From: Megascapheus bottae
Lineage: Eukaryota; Chordata; Mammalia; Rodentia; Geomyidae
Direction: 5' to 3'
NCBI GenBank assembly: GCA_024803745.1
Contig: JANJXV010000013.1
Location: forward strand, 31,600,001 to 31,664,000
DNA length: 64,000 nucleotides
Below the pieces are notes generated by a model. It was not told the DNA's origin. It saw only the letters and a list, made by a program, of their open reading frames with translations, and did no database searches. The translations under genes were made by a program, and so were the position numbers. This document shows positions 1-12,172 of the stretch, one piece after another; the stretch's first letter is position 1; each line of letters starts with the position of its first letter.

Positions 1-445
1 TCATGTGTAAGATAGATGTATTAGATTATACGTGGGGATCTATTAGGGATCAAATAAAATAAAACATATAAGGCTACTGCTCAATAAATGTCAGCTCACA
101 AGTAGTATAATATAAAAATAAGAAATATATTTAAGACCCTCATAATTATTCTGTATGGAGCATAATAGTAAAGAAGTAGACTAGAAGAATGCTGCATTAT
201 TGCCTTTCTATCTTACCTTGGGAAAAATCTCTACTACTCCTAGCCTCATTTGATGTTCCTCTCTGTAACATACAGTCTCACCAATGTCCTCCTGTATTAT
301 ATTTTACACCCTCAATTTTCAGTACCAGTGTTAACCACTGAGGATGCCACTTGGAAGGTTAGAACCAGTGTTAACAGCTTCCTATTTTTGCGAGCTTTCC
401 CTTGAACAAAGCACATGGGTGGTGGGGATGTCCCCTTTCTTCTGC
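1..445. other. Unrecognised unique sequence
   Basis: AT-rich DNA in which I see no gene, no RNA and no repeat I can name. Confidence 0.4.
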
Positions 446-800
446 TGTTACAAAGTACCTGAGGAAAATCAACTCACAGGAAGAAGCATTTGTTTGGATT
501 TATGATTTCAGTCTATAGTCCTTCAGCTCTATTGTTTTCTGGCCTGTGGTGAAGCAGAACACCATGAGGAGTTGGAGGCTAAGTTATGGTATAAAAGCTG
601 TTACATCATGGAAGGTGGGAAGCAAAAAGAGAAAGAGGGACTCAGGGTCATAATACTCCCTTCAAAGAAGCACCCTCAATGACCTAGTTTCCTTCTATTA
701 GGGCTCATGTTTAAGGGTTTAACCACCTCCTCTTAGTGCCAGAGGCTAGCAACTAAGCCTTTAGCATGTTGGCTCTGGGAGATATATCTAAACTTTAACA
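446..800 (-). mobile_element. Solo LTR, ERVL-MaLR type (ORR1/MT-like)
   Basis: The block starts TGTTAC and ends TTAACA, the TG...CA ends of an LTR. Read on the minus strand it runs in the order known for rodent MaLR LTRs: a segment with 'aggaggtggt', a 'ggtcattgag' segment, a 'tgcttcccacctt' segment, then a segment related to the ORR1 end (gagccaaaataaa...gttgcttttgtcag). The polyadenylation signal is degenerate. No internal retroviral sequence or second LTR is visible, so this is a solo LTR. Assignment is from remembered consensus sequences. Confidence 0.7.
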
Positions 801-1484
801 GTGTGTGTGATTCAGGGAGAACAGGAAAGCTTTGTGTTCAAGGCAGGAATGATACACAATTGATTAAGAACAGATGTTTGGGAGAAAAATGTATGTGCAT
901 CCGTGCATTTTCCTCCCAAATTAAAAGTCCAATAGAGCTGGGAAATGGAAATGGCTTTATTGTTTTGATCAGAAAGTTAAATGTGCCAGAGTTATGACTA
1001 AGTCATAGGTAATATTAGCTCCAGAGGTGAAGATGCAGGAAATAGTTTGGCATGTGTGCTATTTTTACCATCTCCCTTCCTCCATGGTGATCCAGAGCTT
1101 CATTTGAGCCTTGTTCATGGGCAAATGGGGAATGTCCTTGAGGGACTGGTTGGTCTGATATAACTTTAGAGTCTATTTACTTCATGAAAAGAGTAGTGGA
1201 AGAGCCATGGCAAAATGTACCTGATGTCATGGAAATAAAGTTAGAAAAAAATGCATCCCCTTATTGCTAAAACCTGACTCAAAATCTATGCTCTATATTA
1301 TCACTTGAGTTTCACATTAGAAAATCTTCCTAGTCTATTTCCTTTCTCTGTCACTGGAGAATTTCTAATATCTACACAAAAGATAAAAGAGACATCATAG
1401 GCTGATGGAGCTAATGATAAAGGGAGAGAACCAACAGCTATTGTGAACCAAATCAAGAGCCACATTAAAATTTATATACTTTCA
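801..1484. other. Unrecognised unique sequence
   Basis: No gene or repeat recognised. A 64-residue open frame at 803-997 has no family features and is treated as chance. Confidence 0.4.
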
Positions 1485-1625
1485 TTAATTTTCATAACAC
1501 CCTATGAGATATGCGTTCTGTCCTACATTTCATTTAAAGAAACAAAGGTTCATTCAGGTTGAGTTGGCCAATGTTTAGTCAGCTAGGAAGTGGCAAACCT
1601 AAGTCCAAAGCTTTTGCTCTTTGTA
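1485..1625 (-). mobile_element. MIR remnant
   Basis: The order 'ttttcataacaccctatgag', then 'aagaaacaaaggttca', then 'cagctaggaagtggcaaa' follows the MIR core in reverse (remembered: cctatgaggtagg / gaaactgaggca / cagctagtaagtggcaga). Strongly diverged. Confidence 0.65.
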
Positions 1626-2323
1626 GAAAACTAAAGGTTTTCTAGTTTTCACCTCACACTTTGAGGTGAGTACTATCTCCTCAGGGCACAGGATATTTTA
1701 GTCAGTACGCTGCAATTCTTCATTTCCTATCTGTATCCCCAGTTCATTGTCTCCTTCATTCTATATTGCAAAATCACTACAGAAAAAATGAAACTCAAGA
1801 ACGTATTTGCAATGTATCATGTGATATGTATGGTGCTGGGTTTTGTATATTGAACTTAAGTTTATGGCAATTCAAAGGCAAAGGAAGAATACAAATTAAT
1901 AGATATATAAAGTATAATAGAAACACATCCCAAAGGATAATATTCTATAGTGCAAATTCTTATGACAAGAATAGTAGATGTGTAGACCACGCCTACTCTC
2001 CCTTTTAACCCCTAAGCAGACATGACTAACTGATTATAGAATTTCTTCTGCAGCAGCCAGAATGCAGCACTGGAATTCTTTTCAAATCTTCCTAAGGAAG
2101 TGGTTACTAATTAATTTGAGATCTCTTCAGTATCCCTGTCTTGCTGAAAAACAATGTAGTTTTGCCTCAAATTAAGAACAAAGTGTCTTTGAGAAAGATC
2201 TTGAAAACAAGCAGTATTTGGTTGGTAGATATGGTCATTTTAATGGAACAGAATGGACAAAATCAGAGAGTCTGGAAGGATAGAAGAAATTTAGGAATGA
2301 TGTTCAATCTGGTGTGACTGTCG

Positions 2324-2324
<1 letters not shown>
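1626..2324. other. Unrecognised unique sequence
   Basis: No gene or repeat recognised. The 80-residue open frame at 1766-2008 shows no domain. Confidence 0.4.
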
Positions 2325-2368
<44 letters not shown>

Positions 2369-2376
2369 TGTGTGTG
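2325..2376. repeat. (TG)n microsatellite
   Basis: About 52 bp of TG dinucleotides with one interruption (tttg) near the end. Confidence 0.98.
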
Positions 2377-2823
2377 CATATTTAAGTCTTGGCAGAGGAA
2401 GGGAAATAATATTTTGGGTGAAAAGACCATAGAATTAGATTGGGTTAGAAGGAGAATATTTTCATAAGTTAGAAGATGTCATATTCATTTATATTTTAGA
2501 GTAACAATTCTGTCATTACTGTACAGAAAAGATGAGAAGGGTAAGGAAACTGGAGAGAGGATTAGAATTCTTAAAATTCTAGATGAGGCAGTAGGGAAAA
2601 GGGTAGAAGGAAGGAATGGAGAGAAGTAAAGAAAGGAGGAGAGAGGGAAGGAAGGTAAAGAGGAGGAAGAAAGGAAGGTATCTAATAATTGTCTATTATG
2701 CTTTCTGGCATACAGTGTATATTCTAAACAATACCTCATATTTTCAGATTTGGGATAGTAGTGAAACTGATGAAAATTGGTTGTCCTCTTGTGGTTTACA
2801 TTGTAGCAGGGAAGGAAGAAAGA
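2377..2823. other. Unique sequence with purine-rich patch
   Basis: Nothing gene-like. 2600-2680 is a purine-rich strand (gaagg, gaaagg, gagag), which explains the overlapping open frames on both strands here. Confidence 0.5.
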
Positions 2824-3020
2824 GGGCCTGGAGTTTGACCTAGTGGTAGAGTGCTTGCCTCTCATGCACGAAGATCAGGGTTTGATTCCTTGTTACCACT
2901 TACTAGAAAAAGCTGGAAATGGTGCTGTGGCTCAAGTGGTAGAACACTAGCTTTGAAGAAAGCCCAAGGACAGTGCTCAGGCCCCAAATTCAGCCCTAGG
3001 ACTGGCAAAAATAAAAAAGG
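2824..3020 (+). mobile_element. Type A SINE (dimeric tRNA-derived), diverged
   Basis: Two tRNA-like units in tandem. The left unit has an A-box-like 'tgacctagtggtag' and a B-box-like 'ggtttgattcc'. The right unit begins 'ggaaatggtgctgtgg', has the A-box-like 'tggctcaagtggtag' and ends 'aggactggcaaaa' with an A-rich tail. Such SINEs carry internal RNA polymerase III promoters and are copied by L1 proteins. This copy has many substitutions. Confidence 0.92.
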
Positions 3021-3764
3021 AAGCGAGTAATACAGAACAGAAAAGTTTAAGCTTTAGGCAAAGTAATTGTAAGGACAGAATGAAGCAGTTTGAAGTGTTT
3101 CAGAGGCTGAGGTAGATGAGACTGGACAGCCTGGGCAGATTCACTGTGGTGAGAACATGGGCTGAATGACATAAAGGAGTCAGCCATGCAGGGTTCTGGG
3201 GTTCTGGGGGGAATCAAAGGCCCAAAGATAGGAAAGCACTTAGGTGCTCTCAGAATATAAAGGAGCCAAAGTGACTGGAGCCTCACCAGAGACTAAGGGG
3301 ATGGAGATGAGGATGGGGAAGTAAGAACAATCATTCTGAGCAGAGAGATACCCTTACTGCTTTGCATTTTGAGCAGATCACGTTGTCTGCTATTTGGAGA
3401 ATAGATTGGAAATCAGTTGGGAGGCTGTCTTAATATTTCACCCTAGAGCTGATCGATGGCTTGGTAGCCAAGGAGACAAGAAGAAACTGCAGATTCAGGT
3501 TATACAATGAAAGTGCAAGTGAGTTGAATAGATGGTAGATTAAGAATGGGGATGAAATGAAAGAAAAGAAAGAAATACTATATATTACACTTTTCTCTTT
3601 AAGGATTTCTTTCTTATTCTCATAGGAGGAATCACCAAGTCACCACCCTTGCTTTGCAATTGAACTCTTTATGGTTTATCAGCGCTCAGTAGGGATTGAA
3701 TAAAATGGCACTGAAAGGAATGCTCAGAGAATAGTAGGGAACTTATTCTATTCTTCTACACTAT
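3021..3764. other. Unrecognised unique sequence
   Basis: No gene or repeat recognised. Confidence 0.4.
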
Positions 3765-4175
3765 GAGAAGGAGCATAGTTATAGTATTTCTGAGTAGCTA
3801 TTTGGCAAACTGTATCAAAAGCCATAAAAATATTCACACCTCATTGACTAAGAAATTCCAGTTCTAGGAATAGATCCTAAGGCAATGCTCAGAGAAAGGC
3901 ATAATGATTATGAACATATGTTAATGTCAACATTACTTACAATATGATAACAAATGGAAACAACTTAAATGTGTGACAATAGAACAGATGATTACTTCAA
4001 AAAATACGAACCACTCATATAATACTGCATTAGATAACTATTACAGAAATAAGATTTTAGTGGAATAATTAATGACTTGAGGAAAATGTGAAAGCATAAT
4101 ACAAAAACCATAAAATGATTATGATCTCAATTCTGTAAACAAGCATATAAGTGGTAACAGAGAGAAAATGTGTCA
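3765..4175 (+). mobile_element. Ancient L1 (L1M/HAL1-like) fragment
   Basis: Ordered landmarks of the 3' part of L1 ORF2 as remembered for ancient mammalian L1: 'aattccagttctaggaatag', 'atcctaaggcaatg', 'acaaatggaaacaactt' and 'aaatgtgtgacaatagaaca', ending near 'gatctcaattctgtaaac'. The reading frame is destroyed. Confidence 0.75.
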
Positions 4176-5098
4176 TCCTAGCAGCTGGTATTAGAATTTC
4201 TCAGAATTAAAGTAATGCAAATATTTGGAAGCTGTGGTTTGATAATTTGCTCACAAGGGCGTAAGACCCTCCCTCTGCAAGGTTATACTTGAGTTATAAA
4301 CAGAAATCTCTAATTTTTTTCTGCTCCCTAAATAGGTGCACATTACTGATTGTGGGATTTCCTCATAAGATAAAGGAAATAAACCATACGATGAACAATG
4401 AGATAAAGGAAACACAAACCTGCAGGTGGAGCAGCATTTCTCTGCATTAATCAGAAAGGGCAATTAGGAAATCCAAGGTACTGTGTGGGACAGAGAAAGG
4501 ACTTTAGGAGGTAGGGGCAGGTGGTACTCAATGAGAAGGGGTCTTTCATGAGACATTTTAAATGGCGCAGTCCGATCATTTGTCATGGGCTTTTTATTGT
4601 ATATTCTGTCTTCTAGGTCTTCTGAGGTATCTTCTGTAAATTATCTATGTTTCACTAATTAGAGTGGACATATGTTGTTTTTGTTTATCCAGAGTTTATT
4701 TCATCTTCTGCAAAGAGCACCTTGGCTTTCTTCTAGGGAGCCACCCACCTTTCTCTTCTGAGCCATGTGGTTTGAGTTCAATTGACCCACCTACCCACTC
4801 TTCAAATCCAGAGTTGGGCAAATGACTCAGACCAGGCTAATGAGAGCACCCACTCTCAAGAAGATAAAGTCAGGGAAAGGCCTCTGAGTCCATGGAAAGG
4901 AACCGTGGCTTTCTACTTGGGATGAAATTCTACTTGCTCTCCCTGAATTGCTAAGAGAAAAAGATCAGCGTTTCAACCAGAATTGTGAAGATTCTAATCT
5001 TGTCACAGAAGGGTATGGACGGACCTCCTTCAGAGGAAGATAGAGCTGAGAGATGCATTAAGCCTGAGATTTGTCCACATTCAATACTGGCCTAAACT
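4176..5098. other. Unrecognised unique sequence
   Basis: No gene or repeat recognised. Some open frames of about 70 codons exist without domain features. Confidence 0.4.
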
Positions 5099-5304
5099 TG
5101 GTTTTTGTTTTTGTTTTTGCCTGTCCTGGGGCTTGAACTCAGAGCCTGAGCACTATCCTTGGGCTTTCCTCAAGGCTAGCACTCTACTACTTGAGCCACA
5201 GCACCATTTCTGGCTTTTTCTATGTATGTGGTACTGGGAAATTGAACCCTGGTCTTTGTGCATTCTAGGCAAGCACTCTACCACTAGACCAAATTCCCGG
5301 CCCC
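5099..5304 (-). mobile_element. Type A SINE
   Basis: Complete dimer in reverse: a T-rich tail (gttttt repeats), 'cctgtcctggggcttgaact', the right unit, 'ggtactgggaaattgaaccc' (left B box) and 'ccaaattcccggcccc' (left end). Confidence 0.95.
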
Positions 5305-6649
5305 TGGATATAGTTTTGAAGTGTAATGTGTAGGTGTGAATATAGTGGTTGGTGTGCAGTGTTCTTAAAAATTTATCAATAACCTATAACTATTTCCAAA
5401 CATGTACAGAATTCAGCTTGGCTGCCCATCATTCAATTTAAGAAGCAAAACGTCAGAAACCGAGTTAAAACATTCTACTTTTTGGCCAGAGTCCTGTTTC
5501 AACTTCCTCCATTTGAGGATCATTTTTTTTCTAATTCTATACTATATTATCATATATCAGATATATTATATCAAATACAATAAGATATAGAGGATATCAT
5601 ATATTCTCTATGAGTTATATTTAGACATATCTTTCAAAAATGACACACACAATGATGTTGGTGTATGTATTTGGGGCAATCAATTTCTTTACTTCATGTT
5701 CTATTTGATAAAACTGTCGATGTTCTCATGGATAGTTTCAGTTCACTCATTTTCTCAACTGTATGATTTTTTTTTTATTTTAATTGTGTGCCCCCATGTG
5801 AAACTTACCTTTCTCTACAGGTTGTTAAACTAAAATTTTCTGTGACCCAATTCCTATTTTGCTTAGGCCAATTTGAGATGAGTTTTCTCTTACTAAAAAA
5901 ACGTTCTGATAAGTACACAAAAAAGATTTGAGGTACATATTACAAACAATAACAGCTGACAACCAGATTTATAACTATGCAAAACGTACCAAAATGTAGC
6001 AAAATACTTAATAGTAATAAGTACTTGTATAATTATTTTAAAATGGTTTTAATCTTTTGTTTTCCATATTAAATACATATTATTATAACCAGAAAAATAG
6101 AACAATTAAGAGGCAGTTGTTTTAAAGTTAATCTTCCAGGGTAAAAATAATGCAAATCCCTTAGTAGATTAAAATGAAGAGAGGATTCATAACCTGCACT
6201 CTATGAAAATACCATTCAAATATTTCTCCAAAGAACCCTCTTGTACTGTACCATTTGACTCCCTGTACATGAAAGTTCTTATTTCTCAGGAAAGTCTGCA
6301 CCTTGAAGGTGGGAGCTGTTGGCTCAGAGGGCTTTTGTATTTTCATCTGGTTGTGTTTCATGGGAACAAGGATAGGGGCTACCAGGTGGGAGTGACAAAC
6401 TGATGCTTTTTCCCCCCTTTCTTCACAATCTCAGAGTTCCTCTCTTAGAAATGAATATCTTTTGCCCCCAAGTAGAACTCAACCCTGTGAGTCACTCCAC
6501 TTAATAGTGCTAAAGCAAGGAAAAAATAACAACAAAATACTATTAGTCTTTATATAGTGTCTTGGTACATGATGCTAGAATTGAAAAGGCAATGAGAAAT
6601 TGTATCCCAAATAGGGTTAAACCACTTCAGATTTAGTATCTTCTATCAA
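5305..6649. other. Unrecognised AT-rich sequence
   Basis: Long AT-rich stretch with A and T runs, including an imperfect 'atatca/tatgat' patch at 5540-5620. No gene, RNA or nameable repeat. Confidence 0.4.
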
Positions 6650-6800
6650 GAAAGGGCCTCAAAAGTAATCTAATCCGACTCCCTCCTTTTATGGATGTGA
6701 GAAGTGACTCAAAGTGAATCAAAGCAATTAGCCCAAGGTCATGTGGTAAGATTGGAACCTGGTAATATATATCTAGGTCTTTCTGGTCCATTACTTTAGC
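6650..6800 (-). mobile_element. MIR-like ancient SINE remnant
   Basis: The landmarks 'atctaatccgactccctcct', 'gcccaaggtcatgtggtaag' and 'attggaacctgg' match the reverse of an ancient mammal-wide SINE (remembered: cttgcccaaggtcacacagc). The exact subfamily is uncertain. Confidence 0.55.
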
Positions 6801-8059
6801 TGAAGAACAGCAATAAGGCTGTTGCTTTTAATATCAGCTATGCAAAGGCCACCAGATTTCACATTTAATGATTCCAGCTTACTTTGTACACCTCTTTAAT
6901 AGCAGGACAACTTGTAGGTGGAAAATGTATATGGTTGGCCCTATTGGTGACAGAAACAATCAGTGCTGATCTCCCAGGACTGATGGGTGGTAAGAACACC
7001 CACTATTGTTAAATAGGACAGTAATGAGAGTCCAACAAAAAGTTCCTTAAAACCAGAATGCATTGATAAATACAAAACTTTTAAAAGACTAGAAATTTCA
7101 AGTTGTGTGAATGTTTTCTCTGAATGATAACAACAGCCAAAAACCCCCCCAAAACCGGGGCAACTCTTGGGAGTGTCATGAAAAACACTGCAGACAATGA
7201 AATGCATTTATAAAGAAGGTCTTAGTTTTTTTTGTTACTGTTTGTTTTTGTAATGTCTGATTGATAAAGGGGTACTAACACTCAAAATGGATCCTGATTT
7301 GTATTCAATTACTTTAGGTGCTGGGACTCAGAGCAGCTTTGTGTTATTCTTAAAGTAGAAAACAAACTTTGTTTTTCAATTGATTTAAAAAAGGTTTTAG
7401 TTTGGCAATCATTGAGATTGAACTCACTGATTATCTGCCACTTGGACTACACTTCCATCTCTCAAGATTTGTTCTTAAAAAGTAGCTCACACACTTTTTT
7501 TAAAAAATGAATATGCATTTGGAATTTTCCATAAGAAAACTGGAATATCAGATTAATAGATCATGGCATTCCTTTTCTGATTCTGTTATGTAATTTGTGT
7601 CCTGTTCACAAAATGGTAGGAGTCAAAAATTGTACAGATGAAAAAATGGCAGTTTCAGAGGTTCCTGCCCTAAGATTTAAAAAAAATGGATTTGTATCGA
7701 TAATGTGCAAATGCACTCACCATCCCACACCATTTTCTCAGAAGCATAAATGTTCATCTATCCATTTAGGCAAAATTTTAAATGAGTCACTGAGAACATA
7801 AACTAGGGAGAAAGAATGGCTAGGACTGTAAAGCAGAAGCAACGGCAAATATTTACATGGCAAAGTGGAGCTGGGTTGCGTTGGATGTGCATTCAAACAG
7901 AACAGGACAATTCAGCGGGGGAGCAGGTGGCTGGAGCCTCAGTTGGCTTAGGGAGGGGATAAGTCAGTCACGATGCTGTGATAAAGAATACAGAAGCAGG
8001 AAAAAAGATTAGGAAATACTTGATTTTTAAAAAAATGTTTTATAAGAGTCTGTTTTGAT
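6801..8059. other. Unrecognised unique sequence
   Basis: No gene or nameable repeat. A short C run lies at 7145-7151 and several A/T runs are present. Confidence 0.4.
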
Positions 8060-9244
8060 TGTAAAAAAAACAATGAATTTCATGGTGACTTTTCCATGCA
8101 TGTATATAATGTACTTCGAGCCCATTCACTTTCTGTCCAGTTGTCCTCTCCTTTCTTCTAGATTCCACACAGGAGAAAACATGTCACATAGGTCTTTCTG
8201 AGCATGGATTATTTTGTGTAATATGATGGTTTCTAGTCCCACCCATTTCCTGTACACAACGCAATTGTGTTTGTCATGGCTGAATAGGATGGCTACATTA
8301 TATGCTAGTTCTATTTTTAGTGTCTTGACAAATCTGAATACTAATTCCATACTGGTTGTGATAGTTTACATTCCCCCAACAGTGTATAAAGTTTCCCTTT
8401 CCCATGCATCCTTGCTAGCATGTCTTATTTTCTTGGAGAAAGCCATCGTGACTGGGGTGAGGAAATCTGGATGCCATTTTAATTTCCATTTCTCTGGCAG
8501 CTAAAGGCATTGAACATTTTTTAATCCAGGTATTGGACATTGATGTATGTTCTTTTAAGATCTGTTTTTCAGTTCATTTGCTCTTTATTGTTTGGGTTAT
8601 TTGGGGTTTTTTGTTCTTTAGATTTTTAAGTTTTTTATATATTCTAGATATCAATTCCATATTGGATGAAGAGTTGGTAAGTATTTTCCCATTCTGTACA
8701 ACATCTCTTCATTTTGGTAAATATTTCCTTTGCAGCACGGAAGCTTTTTAATTTGATGTAATCCCTTTTGTCAATTCTTGCTACTATTTCTTGAGCTATT
8801 GAAGTTCTATTCAGAAAAACATTTCCAAAATCCATGTTTCAATGTTTTCCACTAGTCATTCACACCTTCAAGTCATATAGTAAGGTATTTGAACCATTTT
8901 GAATTGATTTTTGTACACTTGAGATCAAGTTTCAGTCATCTATGGGTGAACATTCAGTTTTTCCAGAACCATTTGTTGAAGGGGCTATTTTTCTAATATA
9001 CGTGTTTGGTGTCTTTGTTGAAAATCAGAGGGCTATAGCCTCCCAATTTTCGATCTGGAAATTTGGACTTTCAATCAGATGGGTTTATGTCTGGGCCCAC
9101 TATTCTATTCCATTTGTTTGTGCCTCTATGCTTATGTAAGTACCAGGCTATTTATTAAAATTGTTATCACGTTGTAGTCCAATTTGAAATCAAATATTTG
9201 ATACCTTTATCCTTGTTATTTCTCTTTAAGATTTTTTTTTTTTT

Positions 9245-9341
9245 GGAAATGGTGCTGTGGCTCAAGGGGTAGGGTGGTAGACTTAAGCTGAAGAGCTCAG
9301 GGACAACACCCAGGCCTATGACTGACAAACAAAAACAAAAA
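9245..9341 (+). mobile_element. Type B SINE, tRNA-like tail only
   Basis: Only the 3' tRNA-derived part is present: 'ggaaatggtgctgtggctca' to 'tgactgacaaac' plus an A-rich tail. The bases 'taagattt' occur on both sides (from 9227 and from 9342), marking a target-site duplication inside the L1. Confidence 0.85.
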
Positions 9342-9845
9342 TAAGATTTGTTTTGAGGGAGGAGATATTCTGGATATCTTCAGCATCCATATACGTATTA
9401 ACATCGTTTTTTTATTTTTAAGCATCTATGAGGAATTTCACAAAATTTTGATGGGGTTTGCATCAAATTTGTGGATTACTTTTCAAGAATATAGCTACTT
9501 TCATAGTATAAAACTTTCCAATATGAACATGGTAGGTTTTATAAGCTACTACTAGTGGTTTCCTCAATATTTTTCTTCTTTTTTGTTCTATAGTTTTCCC
9601 CATAGATGTCTTTCACCTCCATGGCCAGATATATTTCTAGACAATCAATTTTGTTGAGGCTATTGTAAATGAGATATTTTTGGTTATTTCCTTTTTGGCA
9701 TGTGTATGTTTGGTATTGCAAAGCTACAGGGTCTTTTTAAAAAACATTGTCAATTATTATTAGCATCATGGTTTTTGTATCTTACTATTTACTGAAAGTG
9801 TTTATCAGATATGAACATTTTTTGATAGAGTCTTTAGGACTGTTT

Positions 9846-10079
9846 CTCTGGGGGGATCCGTTGTGGGACTTCAACTCTGCGCCTGTATGCTGTCCCTGAG
9901 CTCTTCAGCTCAAGGCTACCAGCCTACCCCTTGAGCCACAGAGCCACTTCTGGTTTGCTGGTGGTAATTGTAGTTACGAGTCTCATGGACTTTAGTGCCT
10001 GGTCTGGATTTGAAATGCAATCCTCAGATCGCAGCCTCCTGAGTAGTTAGGATTATAGTTATGAGCCACTGCAATCAGC
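9846..10079 (-). mobile_element. Type B SINE (7SL/B1-like head + tRNA-like tail)
   Basis: In reverse order: tRNA-like part ('tgagctcttcagctcaaggc', 'taccccttgagccacag'), a linker related to 'ggttaattggagataagagt', then the 7SL-derived head ('cagcctcctgagtagttagg', 'attatagttatgagccactg'). The head matches the Alu/B1 segment of 7SL RNA. Inserted in the L1. Confidence 0.93.
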
Positions 10080-10169
10080 TTGTTAGGATCTTTTAAGCAG
10101 GGATTGTATCATCTGCAAATAGGGATGCTTTAATGTCTTTCTTTTCTTCTTGTATCTTTTTATTTCTTT

Positions 10170-10378
10170 TTTTTTTTTTTTTTTTTTTTTTGCCAGTCCT
10201 GGGCTTGAGCTCAGGGCCTGAGCACTGTCCTTGGACTTTCTCAAGGCTAGAGCTCTACCACTTGAGCCTCAGCACCACTTCCAGCTTTTTTCTATGTATG
10301 TGGTACCAAGGAATCGAACCCGGGTCTTCATGCATGCTAGGCAAGCACTTTAACCACTAGGCCAAACTCCCGGCTCCT
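10170..10378 (-). mobile_element. Type A SINE, young
   Basis: A T run of about 28, then 'ccagtcctgggcttgagctc', the right unit, the left B box ('gaatcgaacccgggtcttca') and 'ccaaactcccggctcc'. The L1 bases 'ttatttctttt' occur before the T run and again from 10379, a target-site duplication. Few substitutions from the local consensus. Confidence 0.95.
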
Positions 10379-10515
10379 TATTTCTTTTTCTTGCTTTATT
10401 ACTCGGGCTCAGAATTTAAGTATCAAAAGCATTTTGCTGAAATGAGCCCAAAAGCTGACATATACTTAGAAAGAACATTTTTTTTCTGCGAGTTATAGAT
10501 CGCCCTAAATTCAGT

Positions 10516-10580
10516 AGCTATTCAACATTTATTGAGTACCAACTAAATTCTAGGGACTTAGAGATGTCATAAACTTTCCA
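10516..10580 (+). mobile_element. Possible L2 remnant
   Basis: 'caacatttattgagtaccaa' followed by 'ctaaattctagggactta' resembles the widely known L2-type 3' segment (atttattgagcacctactat). Short and diverged. Confidence 0.4.
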
Positions 10581-11117
10581 TTTTCTACTTGAAACTAGTT
10601 TCCAACTGATGTTCTTCTTTTTTTTATTTCCACATGGAATCACACTTGACATTGCTTTCTTTACCACTATGAACATGATACTTACCCTTCTTCCTTCATG
10701 TACTGAATTATCTTCTTGGTGAGACTCTTTCTGAGCATAACAGTCAGCTATATTCCTCTGCTTCGTTGTATGTTAGAGTACTGATGATAACTACTTTCCT
10801 ACACTTGTTTGAAGTCTGGTTTGGTCCATATGTTTGGGAGATCTATACTTCCTGGTAAAGTAGAAGTATATACAAACTCTGTAGCAAAGAAACAAACAAA
10901 ATCTTCCTAGAGTGTAATCAGGAAATTTGAATTTCTGATCTAAAGAGTGTTGCTCCTAACTGTGAGTATGTATAAGTCAATGAATTTCTCTGGATGTCCT
11001 TCTTTCACCTGAAGTGTTTCTGTAAAAGTAGATAACTCCTCTCATGTAATCTACCAAATTTTGCTGCCAAATTGGCTTGTCCTCACAGTGTTTGTCTCAT
11101 GATCAGACACAGAAAGC
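10581..11117. other. Unrecognised unique sequence
   Basis: No gene or repeat recognised. Confidence 0.4.
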
Positions 11118-11215
11118 ATTCCTTTTTATCTGCCTTTTTTTTCTACCATTACTAGAAATTGGTCCTCATTCATACTTGGCAAAGGTTCTACCACTTAAGC
11201 TACACCTCAGTTCCT
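11118..11215 (-). mobile_element. Old ID/tRNA-like SINE remnant
   Basis: 'cttggcaaaggttctaccac' then 'ttaagctacacctcagttcc' looks like the reverse of an ID-type (tRNA-Ala-like) SINE head. Diverged. Confidence 0.45.
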
Positions 11216-11254
11216 CCCTTTCATTGTTTTTTTTTCTTTTTTTACTTCTTTTTT

Positions 11255-11512
11255 TCTTTTTCTTTCATATATTTTTTATTGTAATTAATAGAAGGGTTAC
11301 ATGATATTTGCCAGATAGAAGGTGCATTAATTCACATACATTGATACCCTTTCACATGTCTTGGTCCCCATTTCCCTCTCCCCCACTCCCACCCCTTGTC
11401 TTGTTTTCCCCCCCTTCCCTATCCAATTTCAAATAACCAAATACAAATATATCGGATATATCAGGTAACAAAGTGATGTACTGTAACAATATGAGATAAC
11501 CAAGGGACAGCA
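11255..11512 (-). mobile_element. L1 3' end (family 1), 5'-truncated
   Basis: Minus-strand 3' UTR. 'attgtaattaatagaagggt' is the reverse of the terminal attacaataaaa segment; it is followed by 'gatacccttt', 'atgtcttggtccccatttcc', a C-rich tract, 'ccctatccaatttcaaataa' and 'gagataaccaagggacagca'. This is the same 3' UTR as in the copies near 39.4, 45.1, 61.6 and 62.2 kb. Confidence 0.9.
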
Positions 11513-12042
11513 TCTTCTTCCTTGGGCTAGTCTTAAACTTACGATCATCCTATCTCTACCTGATGTGCCACAATGTCTGGTTCAAGTTCAGAAATTGAAT
11601 TTCACTTCTACTTTTAATCAGTTTCAACATTCCTTTATTTCTACTTCCTCCATGGCTTGCAAAGTAAGCTACATTTTCCCCCATCACATTCTACAAATCA
11701 TTGCTAAGACACTGTCTGCCATCTGTTATGTGGAATATCCTGGGCCTACTAACTGAACTTCTCCTCTTGCTCACCTTGGATCCATTATCCATGCAACCTT
11801 CACAGTGATTTTTCTAAAAAAAAGCTGATTGGGTCATTGGTTTTCTCAGCGTTGTAGTGGTTTCCAGTTGTTTCAGTCACTAAGTACCTCCAGTGCCTCT
11901 CATTAGCCTCACACACCTGTTCTTTGATCTCCTGAACATTCCCTTCACACATTCTTTGTATTTTAGTCACCCCAGCTTTCTCTCTGCTTCATGATCACTG
12001 TATGGCTTTCATGCCGCCTATACTGTCAGCCTAGAACCTGTA

Positions 12043-12045
<3 letters not shown>
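11513..12045. other. Unrecognised unique sequence
   Basis: No gene or repeat recognised. Confidence 0.4.

Positions 12046-12092
<47 letters not shown>
12046..12092. repeat. (TG)n microsatellite
   Basis: 47 bp of uninterrupted TG. Confidence 0.98.
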
Positions 12093-12094
<2 letters not shown>

Positions 12095-12172
12095 CAAGGA
12101 GTTTAAACTCAAAGTCTTTTGCTTGTTATGCAGGCATTCTTTCACTGAGACTCTCTCTCGGCCCTAGTATTT
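12093..12172 (-). mobile_element. Old ID-type SINE remnant
   Basis: 'agtttaaactcaaagtcttt', 'gcttgttatgcaggcattct' and 'tctctcggccct' follow the reverse of an ID head (B box, then A box region, then end). The TG tract lies where its tail would be. Confidence 0.55.

Larger units (their letters stand above)
8060..10430 (-). mobile_element. L1 LINE, 5'-truncated, older rodent type
   Basis: Minus-strand L1, read here from its 3' end. The 3' UTR signature 'tttccatgcatgtatataat' is followed by reverse complements of the ORF2 C-terminal part: 'cattcccccaacagtgtata', 'ggcagctaaaggcattgaac', 'aatttgatgtaatccctttt', 'accatttgttgaaggggcta', 'tctattccatttgtttgtgc', and at the far end 'cttgctttattactcgggct'. 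Frames are broken throughout. It was split later by three SINEs (9245-9341, 9846-10079, 10170-10378). No 5' UTR or ORF1 is present. It is the same old lineage as the copy at 16600. Confidence 0.88.

Noticed and set aside
446..800. DNA transposon with short terminal inverted repeats (ctgtta...taacag)
   Set aside because: The internal order matches a MaLR LTR, and TG...CA ends explain the inverted termini.
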